A DNA stretch of 14,016 nt from Methyloglobulus sp. (GTDB taxonomy: Bacteria; Pseudomonadota; Gammaproteobacteria; Methylococcales; Methylomonadaceae), in contig JABFSV010000113.1 in the NCBI GenBank assembly GCA_013140405.1, positions 1 through 14,016 of the forward strand. Reading direction: 5' to 3'. Shown here piece by piece: positions 8,738 to 14,016 of the stretch. A program made the position numbers and the translations under genes. The notes under the pieces were generated by a model. The model ran no database searches. It saw nothing but the letters and a program-made list of their open reading frames with translations, and was not told where the DNA came from. How positions within the stretch are numbered: the stretch's first letter is position 1; every line of letters begins with the position of its first letter.

Positions 8738-8766
8738 AATATAGATGAAAGGGGGATTAGGTTCAA
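8738..8766 (-). promoter_or_regulatory. Sigma70-like promoter of the pilB operon
   Basis: On the minus strand TTGAAC (8766-8761) and TATATT (8743-8738) are separated by exactly 17 bases. The first matches TTGACA at four positions and the second matches TATAAT at five. Transcription would begin near 8731, giving a leader of about 20 bases before the pilB ATG. The cmoB stop is 64 bases upstream of the -35 box, so this is a real intergenic position. The call is by consensus only. Confidence 0.55.
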
Positions 8767-8829
8767 GAATTAAAAAATTGGTGATGCCTATCTTCTAGCT
8801 TTGAAAAACATCTGAGGAGCCACAATAAG

Positions 8830-9813
8830 CTAACAATTCGCTGTTTGCGCGATGAAAATAGCCCTTTTAGGTGCAGGAAGGCTTTCGCAAGTCATCATGG
8901 GATTGCCCTTGGCAAGAAAATCTTTTAACGAATGAAAAGTCATCCATTCTGTGCTGCGCTGCTCTTCTGTACTGGTTGTAGTGACATCAATAAGGCGGAT
9001 ATTTGTAAATCCACAACGTTTTAGCCAGCCCATCAACGTTGGGCAACTGGGCAAAAACCAGACGTTTCGCATTTGTGCATAACGGTCTTCAGGGACTAGC
9101 ACTTCACCCAATCCGCCGTCAATAACTAGTGTTTCCAATACAAGTTCGCCGCCAGGGACAAGGCTGTCCCTTAGTTCCAACAAATGGTCTATGGGCGAAC
9201 GGCGGTGATAAAGCACGCCCATAGAGAATACGGTATCAAACGCTTTCATGCCATGAGGCAGGTCTTCTATACCTAAAGGCAGCACAAAGACAGGCGGCGT
9301 TCCCCCGTGTAACTTACGAATGAACTGAAATTGCACGACATTTAGCAACATTGGATCGATACCAACCACCATTTTGGCTTGCTTACCCAGCATACGCCAG
9401 CAATGATAACCATTGCCGCAACCTACATCCAATACCAGCCGGTGTTTGAGCGGGGCGATATGTTTTTCCAAGCGCTTCCACTTCCAGTCTGAACGCCACT
9501 CGGTATCTATGTTAATGCCGAATAGGTCGTAGGGCCCTTTCCGCCAGGGATGTAGGCTTTTTAGTTGGTTTTCCAGCGTTGCCTTTGCCAGCTCGGTTAG
9601 ATCGTTTGCAGAGCCTATTTTAACGGTATCTGCATCCAGGATGCGGTGGTTTGTGGTAAATTCTGGCAGCTTATCAATTTGCTGTTGCCATGTCGCCAAA
9701 TATCCATGACGGGTATGGTCGAATGCCTTGCTAATTTGCTGCGGCAAGCGGTCTGCCCATACATCTGCCTTGGCAGACTGAAGCGCATCATATAAGGGTT
9801 GGTAGTCAATCAC
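8830..9813 (-). CDS. cmoB: tRNA U34 carboxymethyltransferase CmoB
   Basis: Transfers a carboxymethyl group from carboxy-S-adenosylmethionine to 5-hydroxyuridine at wobble position 34 of several tRNAs, giving cmo5U. The protein has 327 residues (E. coli 323). An N-terminal region with PWRKGPYDLFGI at 89-100 precedes a Rossmann methyltransferase domain with LDVGCGNGYHCWRM at 128-141, GIDP at 151-154 and MGVLYHRRSPIDHL near 198-211. Lys92, Tyr202 and Arg317 fall where the E. coli enzyme, as I recall, uses Lys91, Tyr200 and Arg315 to hold the carboxylate of the cofactor, so specificity for the carboxylated form looks intact. It starts with GTG overlapping the cmoA stop (GTGA), so the pair is translationally coupled. 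It is the last gene before the pil promoter. Confidence 0.97.
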   Translation of the reverse strand: MIDYQPLYDALQSAKADVWADRLPQQISKAFDHTRHGYLATWQQQIDKLPEFTTNHRILDADTVKIGSANDLTELAKATLENQLKSLHPWRKGPYDLFGINIDTEWRSDWKWKRLEKHIAPLKHRLVLDVGCGNGYHCWRMLGKQAKMVVGIDPMLLNVVQFQFIRKLHGGTPPVFVLPLGIEDLPHGMKAFDTVFSMGVLYHRRSPIDHLLELRDSLVPGGELVLETLVIDGGLGEVLVPEDRYAQMRNVWFLPSCPTLMGWLKRCGFTNIRLIDVTTTSTEEQRSTEWMTFHSLKDFLAKGNPMMTCESLPAPKRAIFIAQTANC

Positions 9814-10541
9814 TTAAGTGCGATGATCGAAGCGAAATTAAAATATTGGAACCACACTTCCGCACTGCTGAAACCTGCTTGTTGCAGTCGTTGTTGATGT
9901 AAGCCAAAGGTTTCAGGGATCAGTACGTTTTCTAATGCGGTGCGTTTTTGGCTGATTTCCAAGTCGGTATAGCCCTTGGCTTTTTTAAACAGATGGTGCA
10001 TATCGGTTTGTAGGACATTTTGCCTGTCGTCATCAAACTTAAGTTTTTCCGAAAGAATCAGTATTCCCCCAGGTAAAAGCCCCTGGTTGATCTTTTCCAG
10101 AAACGCTAGTCGGTCTGCGATGGGAATAAATTGCAAAGTAAAATTCAAGACGACGACTGATGCGTTTTCGATGCTTATATCTCGGATATCAGCACACAGC
10201 ACATCAACCGGAATCGAAGAGGGGAGTTGCCGCAATTTTTTTTCAAATCCAGATACCATCGCCGATGAGTTATCGACAGCAATGATGCGGCAGTTTTCGG
10301 TTTCTATCTGCTCACGCATGGAGAAGGAGGCCGCGCCCAGGGAGCAACCTAAGTCATAACAATGGCTGTGTGGCTGCGCGTAGCGTTTTGCAAGTAACCC
10401 AATCGCCGTGATAATCGTACTGTATCCAGGCACAGAACGCTGGATCATGTCAGGAAACACGCTGACAACTTTTTCGTCAAACGCGAACGCGCTTATTTCA
10501 CCGAGGGGATTGGCATAAATCGAATCTTTCAGTGAGTTCAC
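9810..10541 (-). CDS. cmoA: Carboxy-S-adenosyl-L-methionine synthase CmoA
   Basis: Makes carboxy-S-adenosylmethionine from S-adenosylmethionine and prephenate, the unusual cofactor used by CmoB. The 243 residues show the family's opening FAFDEKVVSVFPDMIQRSVPGY (about 19-40), the SAM-binding DLGCSLGA at 63-70, VDNS at 89-92, VVLNFTLQFI, and the conserved C-terminal WFQYFNFASIIALK. The E. coli protein is 247 residues. The start is GTG; the frame is open further upstream but holds no ATG, GTG or TTG nearby, and MNSLKDSIYA fits relatives. No good ribosome site is visible. The aroE gene at the right end of the window belongs to the shikimate pathway that leads to prephenate; the closeness is probably coincidence. 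Confidence 0.97.
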   Translation of the reverse strand: MNSLKDSIYANPLGEISAFAFDEKVVSVFPDMIQRSVPGYSTIITAIGLLAKRYAQPHSHCYDLGCSLGAASFSMREQIETENCRIIAVDNSSAMVSGFEKKLRQLPSSIPVDVLCADIRDISIENASVVVLNFTLQFIPIADRLAFLEKINQGLLPGGILILSEKLKFDDDRQNVLQTDMHHLFKKAKGYTDLEISQKRTALENVLIPETFGLHQQRLQQAGFSSAEVWFQYFNFASIIALK

Positions 10542-10633
10542 GGCGAACTGGCTATTTTGTATAAATTCGGGGTTCTTAATGAACTCGTTTACGGGGGGGT
10601 TGGGAATATGGCTTCGTGCTAGGGTTATCGTTT

Positions 10634-10660
10634 ACCATCCTTCCCACTGGGAAGGATGGT
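10634..10660. repeat. Perfect 12-base inverted repeat between mlaC-like gene and cmoA
   Basis: ACCATCCTTCCC and its exact complement GGGAAGGATGGT flank a 3-base ACT spacer, starting 13 bases beyond the mlaC stop codon. The RNA hairpin would be very stable on either strand. No T run follows on the minus strand (AAACGATAAC), so it is not a classical intrinsic terminator for the mlaC-like gene; on the plus strand only TTTC follows. It may protect or define the 3' end of that mRNA, or terminate inefficiently. The remaining gap to cmoA (10542-10633) holds a run of seven G and an AT-rich stretch without a clear promoter. Confidence 0.7.
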
Positions 10661-10673
10661 TTCAGGATCACTA

Positions 10674-11309
10674 TCAGGAGTTTTTAGCAGCCAAGGCTTC
10701 TGCATTACGCTTAGCCAGCCCATCAATTACAGCGGCAAGTGAGCCTTTGGTTTTGACTTCATTGCTGAAAGTTGAACGATAATTAGTCACGAGGCTAACA
10801 CCCTCGATCATGATGTCGTAGGCTTTCCATCCGCCATTAGCCAACAGCATGCGGTAGTTTACGCTGATAGGTTGTAGTCCAGGCTGTAAAACTTCCGTCT
10901 TGACGACGACTTTGTTAGAACCGCTTGCCATTTCGAGTGGCAGGAAGCGAACCGTCCAGTCCTTAAATTCCACAAATGCACGGGAATAAGTCCGCACTAA
11001 TAAAGTCTGAAACTCGCGTTTGAAGCGGGTTTGCTCATCGCTACTTGCCGAATTCCACAATTTACCCAAAACTAATTCAGAAATTTTGTCAAAATCGGTA
11101 TGGGGATTGATGGCTTGGTCAACAAATTGGGCAACTTGAGCAAAATTTTGGCTAAATGCCTTGTCTTGTAATTTTTGTTGGAGCTTGTCCGATGCTTCTT
11201 GAATGGCTTGTTGGGGAGGCAGTAAGTCAGAAGCCTTTGCACCAGTTGCAGTCAACAGGCTGAATAACACGATGAACAAACCTAATGCACTAAATTGTTT
11301 TGTTTTCAT
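10674..11309 (-). CDS. mlaC: MlaC/Ttg2D family periplasmic phospholipid-binding protein
   Basis: A 211-residue exported protein of the MlaC/Ttg2D (toluene tolerance) family. MlaC carries phospholipids across the periplasm between the outer-membrane MlaA complex and the inner-membrane MlaFEDB transporter. The first 26 residues are a signal peptide with a basic start, a hydrophobic core and an AKA cleavage site. Family marks are the helical ELVLGKLWNSASSDEQTRF stretch, the strand TEVLQPG..PISVNYRM, and GGWKAYDIMIEGVSLVTNYRS, the best-conserved part. An AGAGGA ribosome site lies just before the ATG. The gene is alone: no mlaF, mlaE, mlaD or mlaB is adjacent. It could therefore be a second, specialised copy, for example an HpnM-like protein of hopanoid transport, which the sequence alone does not settle. 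Confidence 0.85.
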   Translation of the reverse strand: MKTKQFSALGLFIVLFSLLTATGAKASDLLPPQQAIQEASDKLQQKLQDKAFSQNFAQVAQFVDQAINPHTDFDKISELVLGKLWNSASSDEQTRFKREFQTLLVRTYSRAFVEFKDWTVRFLPLEMASGSNKVVVKTEVLQPGLQPISVNYRMLLANGGWKAYDIMIEGVSLVTNYRSTFSNEVKTKGSLAAVIDGLAKRNAEALAAKNS

Positions 11310-11394
11310 AAAAATCCTCTAAAATCGGGTCAATGCGCTTGCGTTGTGAACGTTGACGACCGGCGGTTGATAGGGTGAATAAGCAGGGAAGTGG

Positions 11395-11422
11395 TTTATC
11401 TTTTTCAATCAGGCTGTTTCAA
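11395..11422 (-). promoter_or_regulatory. Candidate promoter of the mlaC-like gene
   Basis: On the minus strand TTGAAA (11422-11417) and GATAAA (11400-11395) are 16 bases apart; they match the sigma70 consensus at five and four positions. The leader would be about 80 bases. The site coincides with a direct repeat of TTTCAATCA (11403-11411 and 11417-11425) and adjoins the palindrome ATCAATGCAATTGAT (11422-11436), so a regulator could bind here. Consensus-based and weak. Confidence 0.35.
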
Positions 11423-11469
11423 TCAATGCAATTGATGAATAGGCAGCGTAAAAGACCATTATTCCTTAA

Positions 11470-12495
<1,026 letters not shown>

Positions 12496-12547
12496 TATGT
12501 TCAGCTAGAAAAACATGATCTTCAAGGCACTATCACGACGAAGGGTG

Positions 12548-12556
12548 TGCTATAAA
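12548..12556 (+). promoter_or_regulatory. Candidate extended -10 promoter of the PuuD-like gene
   Basis: TGC directly before TATAAA makes an extended -10 element 31 bases ahead of the start codon. The hexamer 17 bases upstream (CACTAT) is a poor -35, which is usual for extended -10 promoters. It lies in the 92-base gap after hemB, so the PuuD-like gene may be transcribed on its own as well as from hemB. No terminator is seen between the two genes. Confidence 0.4.
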
Positions 12557-12587
12557 TCAAAAATAACATTACAAATGAGGTATTGCT

Positions 12588-13286
12588 ATGGAATTAGTTA
12601 CAACAACTCTCGGTTATGAAATGTTGCTGCGCTGGGGGCATTTATTGGCGGGCATTACTTGGATTGGCTTGCTTTACTATTTTAACCTTGTGCAAGGTGA
12701 ATATTTTAAAGAAGCAGACGGTGGCGCAAAATCGGATGCGATCCAAAAATTGGTGCCACGGGCGCTATGGTGGTTTCGTTGGGGTGCTGTAGTCACCTTG
12801 CTGACCGGTTTGGCTATGCTGGGGCTCAAGGGTGGCGGTTCCCTTGATATTTATATCGGCGCTCTACTCGGCATTATCATGTTCACCAATGTGTGGTTAA
12901 TTATCTGGCCTAACCAAAAGATAGTGATCGCTTCTGCGACCCAAGTCGCAACTGGTGGGCAAGCGTTACCTGAAGCGGCTGGCGCCTTGGCAACGGCGGG
13001 TTTGGCATCAAGAACTAATGCCTTGTTTTCAGTGCCCATGTTGTACTTTATGGGGGCTTCATCGCATTTTCCGCACGGCTTTAACTTCATAGCTTTCCTG
13101 ATTGCCGCTGCGATTATTCTGGTGTTGGAATACAACGGGGCTTATCCAGTGCTAAAAAATATTGGTGCTTTAAGTAAATTGCCCGCTGGCGGAAAAATGG
13201 GGCCTTACGCCAGTGTTAAAGGGGTTATCCACTGTGGTTTAGGGTTAACAATCGTCCTGTTCCTGATTGTCGACCTTATTAAGTAA
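12588..13286 (+). CDS. PuuD-like membrane protein (urate oxidase N-terminal domain), lacking cytochrome c domain
   Basis: A 232-residue integral membrane protein matching the membrane domain of PuuD (Urate_ox_N, formerly DUF989). Full PuuD oxidises urate to 5-hydroxyisourate and has a C-terminal cytochrome c domain of about 100 or more residues. That domain and any CxxCH motif are absent here, and the gene ends cleanly at TAA before a terminator, so it is not a visible truncation. Helices lie at about 11-32, 62-81, 88-107, 145-157, 166-184 and 208-230. Candidate heme or metal ligands are His18 (WGHLLAGITWIG), His160, His163 and His215; conserved-looking TNVWLIIWPNQ and ASRTNALFSVPMLYFM are present. 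A GAGGT ribosome site precedes the ATG. No purine-degradation gene is nearby, so urate as substrate is unproven. Confidence 0.8.
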   Translation: MELVTTTLGYEMLLRWGHLLAGITWIGLLYYFNLVQGEYFKEADGGAKSDAIQKLVPRALWWFRWGAVVTLLTGLAMLGLKGGGSLDIYIGALLGIIMFTNVWLIIWPNQKIVIASATQVATGGQALPEAAGALATAGLASRTNALFSVPMLYFMGASSHFPHGFNFIAFLIAAAIILVLEYNGAYPVLKNIGALSKLPAGGKMGPYASVKGVIHCGLGLTIVLFLIVDLIK

Positions 13287-13304
13287 AGGTTACTGATTCA
13301 GCAG

Positions 13305-13334
13305 AAATAGCCGCATTATGCGGCTATTTTTTTT
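13305..13334 (+). terminator. Rho-independent terminator after the PuuD-like gene
   Basis: AAATAGCCGCAT and ATGCGGCTATTT are exact complements, giving a GC-rich core stem of CCGC/GCGG with a small loop, and the right arm runs straight into eight T. It starts 19 bases after the stop codon. It closes the hemB/PuuD-like unit and separates it from aroE. The A-rich left arm also gives a T run on the opposite strand, but no gene converges from that side. Confidence 0.93.
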
Positions 13335-13453
13335 GCCCCGTTTCTGCGTTGATTAGCTTTTTAACAGTTCCGTTTGTCTGATTAAGTTTGCTATGGCTAT
13401 CTTCTTTCTGCATTTTCTAAGCACTTGGATTGAATCGTGTTCTTTAAGTTGTC

Positions 13454-13492
13454 GTTATAATGTACTAATCTTATCGTACTATGATTTATAAC
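13454..13492 (+). promoter_or_regulatory. Candidate aroE promoter with flanking repeats
   Basis: A perfect TATAAT at 13456-13461 lies 43 bases before the aroE ATG; the best TTGAAT upstream is 20 bases away, so the -35 is weak. The -10 box is inside one arm of an inverted repeat, GTTATAA (13454-13460) and TTATAAC (13486-13492). Between them is a direct repeat of GTACTA (13462-13467 and 13476-13481). This arrangement could be an operator overlapping the start site. The rest of the gap (13335-13453) shows nothing I can name. Confidence 0.35.
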
Positions 13493-13504
13493 AAAGATAA
13501 AAAA

Positions 13505-14016
13505 ATGGCTGGTAAAGACCGTTATGCGGTATTTGGTTGCCCAATAAAGCACAGCAAATCACCGCGAATTCATCAGCTTTTTGCGGAACAAACCCAACAA
13601 TCACTCGAATATACCGCGCAAGAAGTCCCGGCAGAACGGTTCAGAGAGTCGGTCACAGGTTTTTTTTCCAGAGGCGGCAAAGGCTTGAATTGTACCTTGC
13701 CGTTAAAAGAGTTGGCTTGGGCATTTGCAGATTTAACGACGAAACGTGCCGAATTGAGTAGGGCGGTCAATACGCTCGTGATACAGGACGATGACCGTAT
13801 ATTGGGCGACAATACCGATGGTTGTGGCCTGATTACTGACTTGAAGGTTAATCACGGCATTTCCTTGAAGAATTCTAGGATTTTAATTTTGGGTGCTGGG
13901 GGTGCGTGCAGAGGCATTCTTGCACCCATTCTCGAGAATTCTCCACACCATCTTATTCTGGCTAATCGTACTCGACAAAGAGCCAGTGATTTGGCGGCGG
14001 AGTTTTGTATTTTAGG
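13505..14016 (+). CDS. aroE: Shikimate dehydrogenase, N-terminal part (runs off right edge)
   Basis: NADPH-dependent reduction of 3-dehydroshikimate to shikimate in aromatic amino acid synthesis. The first 170 residues of an expected 270 or so are in the window; the end is cut by the window edge and the frame is intact. The shikimate-binding start VFGCPIKHSKSPRIHQLF (about 9-26) has the S-K-S-P motif. GLNCTLPLKE at 60-69 carries the catalytic lysine (Lys68), although most relatives have Val where Cys63 stands. RAVNTL and GDNTDG at about 100-105 provide the catalytic aspartate. The nucleotide-binding loop GAGGACRGI at about 129-137 and ANRT at about 152-155 start the NADP domain. The ATG follows an A-rich run with no clear ribosome site. 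Confidence 0.95.
   Translation, partial: MAGKDRYAVFGCPIKHSKSPRIHQLFAEQTQQSLEYTAQEVPAERFRESVTGFFSRGGKGLNCTLPLKELAWAFADLTTKRAELSRAVNTLVIQDDDRILGDNTDGCGLITDLKVNHGISLKNSRILILGAGGACRGILAPILENSPHHLILANRTRQRASDLAAEFCIL

Noticed and set aside
10585..10620. Run of seven G near 10590 as a possible frameshift or phase-variation tract
   Set aside because: It is intergenic, upstream of the cmoA GTG, and no coding frame depends on its length.

Overview
The window reads as ordinary chromosome from a gammaproteobacterium. The order pilB-pilC-pilD-coaE-zapD-yacG and the cmoA-cmoB pair are gammaproteobacterial traits. A short PuuD-type membrane protein and a lone MlaC-like protein, with moderate GC content, would suit a Methylococcales-type methanotroph. 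That lineage is my inference from gene content and is not proven by any methane gene here.

Layout: thirteen genes lie on the minus strand from the left edge to about 11.3 kb, and three on the plus strand from there to the right edge. Listed left to right, the minus-strand genes are a truncated membrane acyltransferase (1-308), an SGNH/GDSL hydrolase, yaiI, argH, yacG, zapD, coaE, pilD, pilC, pilB, cmoB, cmoA and an mlaC-like gene. The plus-strand genes are hemB, a short PuuD-like membrane protein and the start of aroE, which runs off the right edge. The mlaC-hemB gap (11310-11472) is the only divergent junction. No gene-free stretch exceeds 300 bases.

How the genes work together: pilB, pilC and pilD supply the extension ATPase, inner-membrane platform and prepilin peptidase of a type IV pilus. 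They are read with coaE (last step of CoA synthesis), zapD (FtsZ bundling) and yacG (gyrase inhibitor), probably from a sigma70-like promoter ahead of pilB (TTGAAC, 17-base spacer, TATATT). cmoA and cmoB overlap by 4 bases and act in succession to make the wobble modification cmo5U34 of tRNA. argH (last step of arginine synthesis) overlaps yaiI by 4 bases. hemB (tetrapyrrole synthesis) precedes the PuuD-like gene, which ends in a textbook terminator, after which aroE (shikimate pathway) has its own upstream region.

I found no insertion sequence, tRNA or rRNA gene, CRISPR array, phage gene or defence system, and no clear undescribed system. The points most worth checking are a probable ATT/ATC start in the SGNH hydrolase, the PuuD-like protein that lacks a cytochrome c domain, two odd hairpins (one facing against its genes, one very strong but without a T run), and repeats upstream of aroE and between mlaC and hemB.
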